Positions 1-8,021 are shown, numbered from the stretch's first letter. The stretch: 64,000 nt of DNA from Rugamonas sp. A1-17 (GCA_025548565.1 JAJLPB010000003.1:186001-250000), one strand, 5' to 3'. The notes: generated from the letters alone by a model not told the origin. A program made the numbers and translations.

Positions 1-537
1 GCGCTGTTCCCCTGGATGACGGTGGAAAAGAACATCGCCTTCGGCCTGGAAATCAAGGGCATGCCGCAGGCCGAGATCGCGGCCAAGGTCGATCAGCTGC
101 TGGGCATGCTGTCGCTGGGTGACTTCAAGCACCGCTTCCCGAAAGACCTGTCCGGCGGCATGCGCCAGCGCGTCGCCATCGCCCGCGTGCTGGCGCTCGA
201 TTCGCCGATCATGCTGATGGACGAGCCGTTCGGCGCACTGGACGCGCTGACCCGCCGCAACCTGCAGGATGAGCTGCTGCGCATCTGGGCCGAGCTGAAG
301 AAGACCATCATCTTCGTCACGCACAGCATCGAGGAAGCGATCTACCTGGCGGACCGCATCGTCGTGATGACCTACCGCCCCGGCACCGTCAAGCGCGACA
401 TGATGGTGGACTTGCCGCGCCTGCGCGACCCGTCCGCCGCCGAGTTCAACGCCCTCAAGCGCGAGCTGGGCCAGCTGGTGATGGAGGAACAGCAGCGCCA
501 CCACAACGACGAGATGCGCATGGCGGCGGTGGACTGA
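1..537 (+). CDS. ABC transporter ATP-binding protein, nitrate/sulfonate/taurine type (5' truncated)
   Basis: The reading frame is open from base 1, so the start and the Walker A motif lie outside the window; 178 residues remain. Visible parts are the segment just after the Q-loop (ALFPWMTVEKNI), the signature LSGGMRQRVAIARVL, Walker B plus catalytic Glu in MLMDEPFGALD, and the switch His in FVTHSIEEA. This layout is typical of the SsuB/TauB/NrtD family of ATPases that drive uptake of nitrate, sulfonates or related anions with a membrane permease and a periplasmic binding protein. The substrate cannot be told from this half. The stop codon is 22 bases before the next gene, so the sensor kinase may be co-transcribed or simply adjacent. 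Confidence 0.9.
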   Translation, partial: ALFPWMTVEKNIAFGLEIKGMPQAEIAAKVDQLLGMLSLGDFKHRFPKDLSGGMRQRVAIARVLALDSPIMLMDEPFGALDALTRRNLQDELLRIWAELKKTIIFVTHSIEEAIYLADRIVVMTYRPGTVKRDMMVDLPRLRDPSAAEFNALKRELGQLVMEEQQRHHNDEMRMAAVD

Positions 538-559
538 GCGGGTGCAGTAGAATCTGCCC

Positions 560-2332
560 ATGCGCGCCCACAAAAACCTGCTGCTGTTTGTAATCTCTTT
601 CGCATGCGCGCTGGGCGTGATCGCCGGCTCCTACCTGGCCGGCACCTGGCGCGCGCGCGAGGAACTGCGGCAGCAGGGCCAGCGCCAACTGCAACTGATG
701 GCGCCGGACCTGCAGTCGCTGCTGCAAAAATACGAAACCCTGCCGTTCGTGCTGGGCTTCCAGCCCGACCTGATCGAAGCGCTGGCGCACCCGTCCGATG
801 CGCCGGCCATCACCCGCCTCAACAGCACGCTGCAAACCATTCAGCAGCAGGCCAAGGTCGGCGCCATCTACGTGATGGACCGCGACGGCCTGACCATCGG
901 CGCCAGCAACTGGAACCAGCCGCTGGGCTTCGTCGGCAAGAACTTTTCCTACCGCCCCTACTTCGACGCCGCGCTGCACGGCAGGGCGGGGCGCTTCTAC
1001 GGCATCGGCACCAGCACCAGCGAGGCCGGCTACTTCATCGCCCAGCCCGTGTACCGCAACGGCACGGCGGGCGGTCCTGTCGCCGGCGTGGTGGCGGTGA
1101 AGATCAGCCTGGCCGATTTCGAAAGCACCTGGCGCAGCAGCGACGACGCCATCGTGCTGGCCGACAGCAGCGGCGTCATCTTCCTCAGCAACCGCCCGGA
1201 CTGGATCTACCGCAGCCTGCACGCGCTGGACGCGGCCACCGAGCGCCACCTGGCGCACACCCAGCAATACACCGGCCAGAAGATCACGCCGCTGAAAGGG
1301 CATCCCGACCTGTTCGTCACGCAGCCGGTCGGCCAACTGGGCTGGCAGCTGATGCTGTTCCCGGCCCAGCAACGCGTGCTGCGCACCGGCATGCAGTGGG
1401 CGGCGGCGGCGGTGCTGCTGGTCGCTTGCGCGGCCGTGTCGAGCTGGGCGCTGCACCAGCGCCGCCGCCGTGTCGAGGAACGCATGGCCTCGGCCGCCGC
1501 GCTGCGCCAAGCCGCCGCCGAGCTGGACGACAAGATCGTCGAACGCACGCAGCAACTGCGCACCACCAATCAGCACCTGGAGAGCAAGTACGCCAAATTG
1601 CAGGAGACCGAACACCTGCTGCGCTCCACGCAGAACGAGCTGGTCCAAGCGGGCAAGCTGGCGATGCTGGGCCAGATGGCGGCCGGCATCACCCACGAAC
1701 TGAACCAGCCGCTGGCCGCGATCCGCGCCTTCGCCGACAACGCCCGCGTGTTCCTGGAGCGCGGGCAGGGCGCGCAGGTCGAGGGTAACCTCGGCCACAT
1801 CAGCGAAGCCAGCGCGCGCATGGGCGCCATCATCGGCCAGCTCAAGGGTTTCGCGCGCAAGGACGAGACGGTGGCCGTGGTCGACCTGGCCGCCTCGGTG
1901 CGCGCCTCGGCTTTTTTGCTGGAGAGCGAATTCCGCCGCCACGCCGTCGCGCTGGACATCGCCGTGGCCGACGGCCTGAACGTGACCGGCAACAGCGTGC
2001 GCATCGAACAGGTGCTGATCAACCTGCTGCGCAACGCGCTCGACGCGGTCGAGACGGCCGAGCGGCGCGAAGTGGCCATCCGCCTCGAACGCGACGGCGC
2101 CAGCGCGCTGGTCAGCATCAGCGACAGCGGCGCCGGCATACCCGAGCAGGTGGTGGCGCACCTGTTCGAGCCCTTCTTCACCACCAAGCCGTCCGGCAAG
2201 GGACTGGGCCTGGGGCTGGCGATCTCGTCGTCCATCGTGCAGGCCATGAACGGCCAGCTGACGGCGCATAATCCAACCAGCGGCGGCGCGCGCTTCGAGC
2301 TGCGCCTGCCGCTGCAAACCGAGGGGACTTGA
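560..2332 (+). CDS. DctB-like sensor histidine kinase
   Basis: A 590-residue membrane kinase. An N-terminal transmembrane helix (about residues 9-28) is followed by a periplasmic double-Cache-type sensor of about 240 residues, including the NFSYRPYF...GTSTSEAGYF region characteristic of DctB proteins. A second helix lies near residue 280, then a coiled coil. The HisKA box is ITHELNQPLAAIRAFADNA with the phospho-accepting His, followed by ATPase boxes N (INLLRNALDA), G1 (DSGAGIP) and G2 (GKGLGLGLAIS). In the family these kinases sense C4-dicarboxylates or related acids and phosphorylate DctD. The downstream GTG start of the regulator is one base past the stop, so the two are translationally linked. 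No dctA or TRAP transporter is in the window, so the real ligand is not known. Confidence 0.9.
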   Translation: MRAHKNLLLFVISFACALGVIAGSYLAGTWRAREELRQQGQRQLQLMAPDLQSLLQKYETLPFVLGFQPDLIEALAHPSDAPAITRLNSTLQTIQQQAKVGAIYVMDRDGLTIGASNWNQPLGFVGKNFSYRPYFDAALHGRAGRFYGIGTSTSEAGYFIAQPVYRNGTAGGPVAGVVAVKISLADFESTWRSSDDAIVLADSSGVIFLSNRPDWIYRSLHALDAATERHLAHTQQYTGQKITPLKGHPDLFVTQPVGQLGWQLMLFPAQQRVLRTGMQWAAAAVLLVACAAVSSWALHQRRRRVEERMASAAALRQAAAELDDKIVERTQQLRTTNQHLESKYAKLQETEHLLRSTQNELVQAGKLAMLGQMAAGITHELNQPLAAIRAFADNARVFLERGQGAQVEGNLGHISEASARMGAIIGQLKGFARKDETVAVVDLAASVRASAFLLESEFRRHAVALDIAVADGLNVTGNSVRIEQVLINLLRNALDAVETAERREVAIRLERDGASALVSISDSGAGIPEQVVAHLFEPFFTTKPSGKGLGLGLAISSSIVQAMNGQLTAHNPTSGGARFELRLPLQTEGT

Positions 2333-2333
2333 A

Positions 2334-3656
2334 GTGCAGGCAATCTTGATCGAAGACGAAGCCGCGCTGCGCCTGGCCACCAGCCAGACGCTGGAACTGG
2401 GCGGCTTCAGCGTACAGGCCTGCGCCAGCGCCGAGGAAGCGCTGGCGCTGCTGCGCGCCGACTATCCCGGCGTGATCGTCACCGACGTGCGACTGCCGGG
2501 CCGCTCCGGCCTGGAGCTGCTGGCGCAGGCCGCCGCGCTCGATGCGGAACTACCGGTCATCGTCGTCACCGGCCACGGCGACGTCGAGATGGCGGTGTCC
2601 GCCATGCGCAGCGGCGCCTACGACTTCATCGAAAAACCGTTCGCGGCCGAGCGCTTGCTGGACGCGGTGCGCCGCGCGCAGGAGCGCCGCCGGCTGGTGC
2701 TGGAAAACCGCCAGCTGCGCAGTGACCGAGCCCGGCATCCCGACATGCCGGACCTGGTCGGCCGCTCGGCCGCCATCGAACAATTGAAAGTCCTGATCCG
2801 CAACATCGCCCCGGCCGGCGTGGACGTGCTGATCAACGGCCAGACCGGCACTGGCAAGGAAGTGGCGGCCCGCTTGCTGCACGCAGCCAGCGGACGCAAG
2901 GGCAACTTCGTCGCCATCAACTGCGGCGCGCTGCCGGAATCGGTGTTTGAAAGCGAAATCTTCGGCCACGAGGCGGGCGCCTTCACCGGCGCGCAAAAGC
3001 GCCGTATCGGCAAGCTGGAGTACGCGCAGGGCGGCACCGTCTTCCTCGACGAGATCGAGAGCATGCCGATGGCCTTGCAGGTCAAATTGCTGCGCGTATT
3101 GCAGGAGCGGCGGCTGGAAAGATTGGGCGCCAACGACACCGTCGCGCTGGACTGCACCATCGTCGCCGCCACCAAACTTGATCTATTACAGTTGAGCGCG
3201 CAGGGCCAGTTCCGCGAAGACCTGTATTACCGCCTCAGCGTGGTCAGTATCGAGCTGCCGCGCCTGCGCGACCGGCGCGACGACATCCCGCTGCTGCTGG
3301 CCCACTTCACCGCCGACGCGGCCGCCCGCTACCGCCGCCCGCTGCCGCAGTGGAGCGCGCAGCAGATGGCGCAATGGCAGGCGGCCGAGTGGCCGGGCAA
3401 TGTGCGCGAACTGCGCAACTTCGCCGAGCGGCTGGTGTTGGGTGTGGCCGCCACCGCGCCGCCGGCGGCTCCGGCCGATGCCGTCGAGGCGCTGTCGCTG
3501 CCGCAGCAGGTCGACCATCATGAGCGCGAACTGATCGTGCAAGCGCTGTCGGCGGTGGACGGCAACGTCGCGCTGGCGGCGGACAACCTGATGGTGCCGC
3601 GCAAAACCCTGTACGACAAGCTGAAGAAATACCAGATCGCCGCCGGCCGCAAATAG
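2334..3656 (+). CDS. DctD-like sigma-54-dependent response regulator
   Basis: 440 residues with the three-domain NtrC-family layout. The receiver has its phospho-acceptor Asp in VIVTDVRLPG (about residue 52). The AAA+ domain carries Walker A GQTGTGKE, the sigma-54 contact loop GAFTGA and Walker B GGTVFLDEIE. The C-terminal Fis-type helix-turn-helix ends in NLMVPRKTLYDKLKKY. It is expected to activate RNA polymerase-sigma54 at target promoters when phosphorylated by the upstream kinase. The start is GTG, one base after the kinase stop, because no ATG precedes the receiver start (MQAILIEDE). I did not find a convincing -24/-12 promoter nearby. Confidence 0.92.
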   Translation: MQAILIEDEAALRLATSQTLELGGFSVQACASAEEALALLRADYPGVIVTDVRLPGRSGLELLAQAAALDAELPVIVVTGHGDVEMAVSAMRSGAYDFIEKPFAAERLLDAVRRAQERRRLVLENRQLRSDRARHPDMPDLVGRSAAIEQLKVLIRNIAPAGVDVLINGQTGTGKEVAARLLHAASGRKGNFVAINCGALPESVFESEIFGHEAGAFTGAQKRRIGKLEYAQGGTVFLDEIESMPMALQVKLLRVLQERRLERLGANDTVALDCTIVAATKLDLLQLSAQGQFREDLYYRLSVVSIELPRLRDRRDDIPLLLAHFTADAAARYRRPLPQWSAQQMAQWQAAEWPGNVRELRNFAERLVLGVAATAPPAAPADAVEALSLPQQVDHHERELIVQALSAVDGNVALAADNLMVPRKTLYDKLKKYQIAAGRK

Positions 3657-3670
3657 CCGGGGCGTAAAAA

Positions 3671-3692
3671 AACCGGCCGCTTGGGGCCGGTT
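3671..3692 (-). terminator. Intrinsic terminator of the cytochrome c gene
   Basis: Perfect 8-bp stem AACCGGCC / GGCCGGTT with a 6-base loop. On the minus strand it is followed by a run of seven T (plus-strand A at 3666-3672), so it ends minus-strand transcription from the cytochrome gene. On the plus strand it is followed by TTCTTCT and may also slow transcription leaving the response regulator gene. Confidence 0.8.
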
Positions 3693-3711
3693 CTTCTGGA
3701 GAGGCTGATGC

Positions 3712-4263
3712 TTACTTGGCTGGCGCCGAAGCCTCTGGCGCAGCGGCCGCTGGGGCTGGTGCCTGAGGTTCCTTGAACGAGGCGCCGCCCTTGTTGGCCA
3801 TGTAGACCACGGCACGGGCCACTTCCACGTCGTCCAGATCCGGGTTGCCGCCTTTGGCCGGCATGGCGCGCAGGCCTTCGATGGCGTGCTTGACCAGGGT
3901 GTCGTAGCCTTGGGCGATACGCGGGCCCCAGGCGCCGGCATCGCCGAACTTGGGAGCGCCTGCCGCACCGCTGCCGTGGCAGGCCGCGCAGGTCGAGGTG
4001 TAGATGGCTTCGCCGGTCTGCAGCACTTTTGGTGCGTTGGAGTCTTTCAGCGTGAAGCCGGCATCGGCGACGGGCGCGATGCGGGTGGCGACTTCTTCAG
4101 CGGCCTGGCTGTTGGAGCCGGCGCCGGTCAACTTGTCCGTGGTGACGTACTGCACCAGCAGGATGATACCGATGACTACAACACCAAAGAAGCCGACGAC
4201 GGCAGCAACCAGCTGCTTAGGCGTCCTGATGGGGGATTCGTGTTCGTTGTGTGCGTCGCTCAT
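3712..4263 (-). CDS. Membrane-anchored c-type cytochrome, cytochrome c5 family
   Basis: 183 residues. One N-terminal transmembrane anchor (about 20-40, VVGFFGVVVIGIILLVQYV) is followed by a periplasmic linker and one mono-haem domain with CAACH (haem attachment) and a probable axial Met in LRAMPAKGG. The C-terminus is an Ala/Pro-rich tail. The haem domain fits cytochrome c5/c555-type electron carriers, which shuttle electrons in the periplasm to terminal oxidases. A good ribosome site (AAGGAAA) precedes the ATG. It stands alone between the DctD-like gene and the tRNA, with its own terminator at 3671-3692. Confidence 0.9.
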   Translation of the reverse strand: MSDAHNEHESPIRTPKQLVAAVVGFFGVVVIGIILLVQYVTTDKLTGAGSNSQAAEEVATRIAPVADAGFTLKDSNAPKVLQTGEAIYTSTCAACHGSGAAGAPKFGDAGAWGPRIAQGYDTLVKHAIEGLRAMPAKGGNPDLDDVEVARAVVYMANKGGASFKEPQAPAPAAAAPEASAPAK

Positions 4264-4467
4264 GATTTCCTTAACAGACTAATTTCGAAGCCGGGTGGCG
4301 AGAGAAGAAATGTATCAACCAGCTGCCTTGCAAAACCTTCACCAAACGGGCGATTATAGACTCAAAAATGCCTGCATGGAAACGCAAAGATGCTCAAAAC
4401 GACACTTTCCATGGACGACTCTCGATAAAACCGGTATCCTACGGCACACCTCAGAAATTCCCCCAGC

Positions 4468-4543
4468 GCGGCTGTAGCTCAGTGGATAGAGTATTGGCCT
4501 CCGAAGCCAAGGGTCGTGGGTTCGATCCCCGCCAGCCGCACCA
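4468..4543 (+). tRNA. tRNA-Arg, anticodon CCG
   Basis: 76 bases folding into a full cloverleaf. The acceptor stem GCGGCTG pairs with CAGCCGC, the anticodon stem is TTGGC/GCCAA around loop CTCCGAA (anticodon CCG, reading CGG), the T-loop is TTCGATC, and CCA is genome-encoded at 4541-4543. tRNA-Arg genes are common integration sites, and the sequence directly after this one turns into accessory, lower-GC DNA. I saw no second copy of its 3' end before 13.3 kb. Confidence 0.97.
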
Positions 4544-4867
4544 AAAAATCCCCAATAAATTCAATAGGTTAGCGTTGCGTTGTGATGCAGTGTCGTGCAA
4601 AAAGATGCGCGATTTCGCAATGTCACTGTGCCAAAATTGTGCCAGCTTCTTTGTGTTGAACGCAGCTGAACTTTGCACGCTTTTGTATGGTTTTCCATTA
4701 CAGTAACTTGAGGCTTGAACTTCCCCGGGGAGAACATAGAATTCGTAAAAAATCGGGCGCTAAGCTCGCTTACCCCAGTTTTACGGTCCACTGCCAGATA
4801 GGGCAGTCTTGATTGCATAGACCCTCACTATTAAAATTAATATCGAAAATTTAAATAGCGCTAGTGC
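4544..4867. other. Non-coding spacer between tRNA-Arg and the Fic gene
   Basis: About 320 bases with no supported gene. It is lower in GC than the flanking core DNA. It contains two direct copies of TGTGCCA at 4627-4633 and 4638-4644 (11-bp phase), the left copy of the 20-bp repeat flanking the Fic gene, and a small hairpin ACTGCC/GGCAGT at 4790-4807. The TGTGCCA pair next to a tRNA 3' end looks like what is often left of an integrase attachment region, but no integrase gene is present. Confidence 0.5.
4747..4766 (+). repeat. Left arm of inverted repeat flanking the Fic gene
   Basis: AAAAAATCGGGCGCTAAGCT occurs here and as an exact reverse complement at 6177-6196. Two further outer bases also match after one mismatch. 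The pair encloses the Fic gene and its palindromic operator (span about 1.45 kb). Confidence 0.85.
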
Positions 4868-4889
4868 TTAATTAGGCTAGCCTAATTAA
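4868..4889. promoter_or_regulatory. 22-bp perfect palindrome upstream of the Fic gene, probable operator
   Basis: The half-site TTAATTAGGCT is followed by its exact reverse complement. It lies 26 bases before the preferred TTG start at 4916. The Fic protein ends in a winged-helix-like domain, so self-repression through this site is plausible. That binding is inferred, not shown. Confidence 0.6.
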
Positions 4890-4915
4890 TGTCCGTCGTT
4901 ATTAAAGGAGCTCCC

Positions 4916-6097
4916 TTGAACGCACCAGATGCCGGTCGGCTCGGTCGCTATGTCACCACCGTGGCGTTTGACGAAACGGTGCAAGCATTTGTGCCGCCCC
5001 CTTTGCCGCCCGTTCCGGCATTGGAAATGTCCGCCGTACTGCTGAACAAACTGAGCGAAGCCGATCGTGCTATCGGCCGCCTCGATGGCATAACGATGAT
5101 GTTGCCGGACAAGTCCCTGTTCCTGTACATGTACGTGCGCAAGGAGGCGGTGTTGTCGTCACAGATCGAGGGAACCCAGTCGACGCTGGACGATTTACTG
5201 CGCTTCGAGAATGCCGCCATTTCTGGCCAACCCATCGATGATGTAAGCGAAGTGTCGAACTACGTGAAGGCCATGATGTACGGCTTGGAACGCATGCGTG
5301 ATCCCAGCGAGCAGGGCTTGCCGCTGTGCCTGCGCTTGCTTCGGGAAATGCACGGGCTATTGTTGAAGGGCGGGCGCGGCAGCGGCAAAGATCCGGGGGC
5401 CTTCCGCCGCTCGCAAAACTGGCTGGGCGGCACACGCCCCGGCAATGCGATCTATGTGCCGCCGCCGCAGCAGGAAATGGAGATCTGTCTGGGAGAATTG
5501 GAAAAATTCCTGCATAACGACAAGACCCTTCCGCCGCTTATCAAGGCCGGCTTGCTGCATGTGCAGTTTGAATCGATCCACCCATTCTTGGACGGCAACG
5601 GCCGGCTGGGGCGCTTGCTAATCGCGCTGTTCCTGGTCGAACAGCAGGTGCTGCGGGAACCGCTGCTGTACCTGAGCTTGTATTTGAAGACGCACCGGGC
5701 CGACTATTACCGGCTGTTGCAGGAGGTGCGTCAGCGTGGCACGTGGGAAGCTTGGCTGGAATTTTTCCTGACGGGCGTTGCTGTCACCGCCAACAATGCG
5801 CACGTCAGCGCGCTGCGCATCGTGACACTGTTTTCGGAAGACCGGGCGCGCATCACCGCTGCGGGGGAGCAAGCCAACTCCATGTTGCGGGTGCATGCAC
5901 TGCTGCAGAATCAGCCGTTTGTGAACGCCAGTCAGGTGGTCGACAAGACGGGCCTGACCATGCCGACCGTCAATAGCGCGATGGCGGGGCTGGAAAAACT
6001 GGGCGTGGTCCGCGAAGTGACTGGCAAGAAGCGCGGCCGGGTGTATGCCTATGAAGCGTTTTTGCGCATCATCGACGAGGGAACGAGCGTGGCGTAA
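4916..6097 (+). CDS. Fic-family AMP-transferase with C-terminal winged helix
   Basis: A full-length Fic protein of about 393 residues. The inhibitory helix motif (S/T)xxxE(G/N) is present as SSQIEG in the N-terminal part (class II Fic, self-inhibited). The active-site loop is HPFLDGNGRLGR, which contains the catalytic His. The last 80 residues look like a winged-helix DNA-binding domain (VNASQVVDKTGLTMPTVNSA). Such enzymes transfer AMP from ATP to hydroxyl groups of target proteins; the target is unknown. I prefer TTG at 4916 because an AAAGGAG ribosome site lies 5 bases before it; the in-frame ATG at 4889 sits inside the palindrome and has no ribosome site. The gene is enclosed by a 20-bp inverted repeat. 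Confidence 0.88.
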   Translation: MNAPDAGRLGRYVTTVAFDETVQAFVPPPLPPVPALEMSAVLLNKLSEADRAIGRLDGITMMLPDKSLFLYMYVRKEAVLSSQIEGTQSTLDDLLRFENAAISGQPIDDVSEVSNYVKAMMYGLERMRDPSEQGLPLCLRLLREMHGLLLKGGRGSGKDPGAFRRSQNWLGGTRPGNAIYVPPPQQEMEICLGELEKFLHNDKTLPPLIKAGLLHVQFESIHPFLDGNGRLGRLLIALFLVEQQVLREPLLYLSLYLKTHRADYYRLLQEVRQRGTWEAWLEFFLTGVAVTANNAHVSALRIVTLFSEDRARITAAGEQANSMLRVHALLQNQPFVNASQVVDKTGLTMPTVNSAMAGLEKLGVVREVTGKKRGRVYAYEAFLRIIDEGTSVA

Positions 6098-6176
6098 TGC
6101 GGGTGACAGACGGTGGCCTGGTTGTCCGGAATGCGTGGCAAGCACACGGCGCAACGATGGCCACCAGCCACGAAAT

Positions 6177-6196
6177 AGCTTAGCGCCCGATTTTTT
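6177..6196 (-). repeat. Right arm of inverted repeat flanking the Fic gene
   Basis: Exact reverse complement of 4747-4766, located 80 bases after the Fic stop codon. An exact 20-base match at this distance is not expected by chance. It lies about 35 bases before an IS21-type end. Confidence 0.85.
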
Positions 6197-6231
6197 CCGT
6201 TTCCCCTCTTCTCTCGCCCCTGGTGTTGATT

Positions 6232-6599
6232 TACAGCTAAATCTGACCCACTTCACCGCATAATTTGCAAACGAATCTGACCCACGTATAAGACACAATC
6301 CTGCTCATGACATTGAGTGGGGAATTGGAATCCGACGCTATCTGCGATCGGAAACCATTGAGCCAGCCTACTCTGAGCGGCGCTCTACCCGCGCCATCGA
6401 CAAATATGCGTTCCAGCTTTCTGCGCTCCTGAAGACCGAGGCGGCGCGATCACGCAAGCAGCGGCGTACGCTGAAACAGATCCATGAGAACTTGAAGGAA
6501 TTGGGATTCGAGGGGTCTTACGACAGCGTCGCGGCGTTCGCGAGAACCTGGAGGGAGGGTCAAACTGAGAGGGTCAATCCGGCCAGCAAACGAACATGA
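6232..6599 (+). mobile_element. IS21-family remnant: one end plus a fragment of istA
   Basis: Two copies of AATCTGACCCAC at 6240-6251 and 6274-6285 are spaced 34 bp apart, the repeated terminal pattern seen at IS21-family ends. About 30 bases further on, an open frame (6300-6599) encodes an IstA transposase piece, recognisable from RRYLRSETIEPAYSERR, SRKQRRTLKQIHENL and SYDSVAAFARTWREG. The frame has no proper start codon and stops at 6597-6599 after about 95 residues. The catalytic core and istB are missing, so the element cannot move on its own. The break lies near 6590, where an unrelated minus-strand frame begins. Confidence 0.75.
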
Positions 6600-6814
6600 C
6601 CGACTACAAGCGCGTTATTGCCGGGCCAAAACAAAGCAGAATGCGTCGTTTGCAAAAGGTGCAGTAGCGCCGCATAGAAGTCGTGATGTGCGGCTGGTCC
6701 CTTGACCATGAACCCATCCGTAGCCGGGCGTGAATCGGGACCTACCTTGACGGTCACATAGACCTCTGAGCTATCACACACCACGACGGGATATTCGCGC
6801 CCGTTGAATTGCAT
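6560..6814 (-). CDS. Hypothetical protein, 84 residues, next to the IS21 scar
   Basis: An ATG at 6814 opens a frame of 84 residues starting MQFNGREYPVVVCDSSEVYV. The first 70 residues look like a real folded protein, with mixed hydrophobic strands and a Leu-rich helix near residue 50. The last 12 or so run into the IS21 remnant, so the natural C-terminus may have been cut off by the insertion or deletion event. The ATG overlaps the stop of an upstream open frame (TGATG). I do not recognise the family. Confidence 0.4.
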   Translation of the reverse strand: MQFNGREYPVVVCDSSEVYVTVKVGPDSRPATDGFMVKGPAAHHDFYAALLHLLQTTHSALFWPGNNALVVGHVRLLAGLTLSV

Positions 6815-6942
6815 CACGGACGGAACATCTGGAGAATTGAGAACTGCAAGTCTTGGTCGACCAGACGGATTTCGATGGCATTGGCGATCTTGACGTGCTC
6901 GGGGTTCTCATCGGAGACCCGTCTGTGGTGATTTCGAATTAT
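6814..6942 (-). pseudogene. Coding remnant upstream of the 84-residue ORF
   Basis: A 42-codon open frame without a usable start ends in TGA at 6816-6814, overlapping the next ATG. Its sequence (ENPEHVKIANAIEIRLVDQD and following) reads like genuine protein rather than noise. It is probably the tail of a gene whose front part was lost between here and the immunity gene at 6977. No family assigned. Confidence 0.3.
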
Positions 6943-6976
6943 TCAGACCGGCCTATTCAACGAGGCTAAGAACGGC

Positions 6977-7984
6977 TCACTCCACAGTTGGTTTAAGGGG
7001 AGGTAATTGCTCCTCACTCCATTGCCAGATGGTCGCGCCGTATTGCGAATTTGCGGACACGGGCATGATCTCGCCTTGCTCGAAATGACGGCGGCTGTCA
7101 GCAATTGCAGGGGTGTACCAATAGCCGGTTTGGGGGCAAGGTTTGCCGCCTTCAACACGCAATTTTTCTAGCGCCAAGAACGTAGGCGTTGCCTGTTTAT
7201 CGAGTTCCCTGGCGAAGTCTACCAAGTCTTTGGGATAGACAATGTGGTCACGGAAACTGCGGTCATCGATTTTGTAAAGATAAACAATTGCGGCAGCCTC
7301 AATTGCCCAGTAACCGAAATAGCCACCACCTTCTTCTGTCATTTTCAGATGGCTATCATGCCACGGTGCCTTGCTCATCGATTTATACCAAATTTTTAGG
7401 TACTGCTGCATCTGCTCTATTTTTTCTTCGGAACTTTCCAAGTCAGTCGCGCTAAGGAGGTGCAGGTAAGGCAATTGATGATACCAAGCCTCCAAATATG
7501 GACGACCAGGTAAAACATGGCCGACAAGTTCCTCATACATCGCATCTTGCCCGTCATATGCAGAATTGGCGATTAAGGAATGAATCCGCGATATTAGTTC
7601 GTGTCGATGCATCAATATGGCCAAGCCAAGTAGCTGAAGAATTCTTTCAAAGTCATCAATTTCTTGGAAGGCGAATACAGGGAAATCTTCTTTTTCTTGA
7701 AAGTCTCGCTTGCATTTAGCGTATTTTTCGTAGGCCTCGACTACACCAACGAGTTCATCTCGCAATATAACGAGCGATTCACCGCCTGTGTATCGAAGCA
7801 AGAATAGGTCGCAAGTTTGATTTGCAACATCTGCCGCAGCGAGCGATTTTGCGAGTGCTTTCGTTTCTATGTCAGGAGGTAAATTATGCTTCCAATATTC
7901 AATTGCCTCATTTATCGATTTACAAAAAAACGAAAAGTAATGTTCGCTTAAAAATTGCTGCCTACGTTTTTTATGAAATTGCAT
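6977..7984 (-). CDS. PoNi-like immunity protein (DUF1910/DUF1911 type)
   Basis: 335 residues, mostly helical. The region GGGYFGYWAIEAAAIVYLYK followed by DDRSFRDHIVYPKDL matches the C-terminal DUF1911 domain of PoNi immunity proteins, and the N-terminal 150 residues fit its DUF1910 partner. PoNi proteins bind and block PoNe DNase toxins in the producing cell and its kin. It lies 37 bases downstream of the PoNe-like effector on the same strand, the expected order. A tail of about 60 residues after the immunity domain (CPQTGYWYTPA...SRRHFEQGEIMP) is extra. Base composition is clearly lower in GC than the neighbouring core genes, consistent with acquisition. Confidence 0.75.
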   Translation of the reverse strand: MQFHKKRRQQFLSEHYFSFFCKSINEAIEYWKHNLPPDIETKALAKSLAAADVANQTCDLFLLRYTGGESLVILRDELVGVVEAYEKYAKCKRDFQEKEDFPVFAFQEIDDFERILQLLGLAILMHRHELISRIHSLIANSAYDGQDAMYEELVGHVLPGRPYLEAWYHQLPYLHLLSATDLESSEEKIEQMQQYLKIWYKSMSKAPWHDSHLKMTEEGGGYFGYWAIEAAAIVYLYKIDDRSFRDHIVYPKDLVDFARELDKQATPTFLALEKLRVEGGKPCPQTGYWYTPAIADSRRHFEQGEIMPVSANSQYGATIWQWSEEQLPPLKPTVE

Positions 7985-8021
7985 AGTTCTTACCTGATAA
8001 GTAGAGATTAATCAAGCGCGC

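Noticed and set aside
455-2380. Long minus-strand frame antisense to the sensor kinase
   Set aside because: Same antisense artefact; the plus strand encodes a well-supported kinase.
4451-4678. Minus-strand open frame of 75 codons across the tRNA (…GWRGSNPRPLASEAN…)
   Set aside because: This is the well-known false translation of a tRNA-Arg gene; no real protein.
4790-4807. Hairpin ACTGCC/GGCAGT resembling a type I-F CRISPR repeat stem
   Set aside because: Only one copy, outer sequence does not match, no spacers and no cas genes.
4889-4915. ATG at 4889 as start of the Fic gene
   Set aside because: It lies in the palindrome without a ribosome site; TTG at 4916 has AAAGGAG at the right distance.
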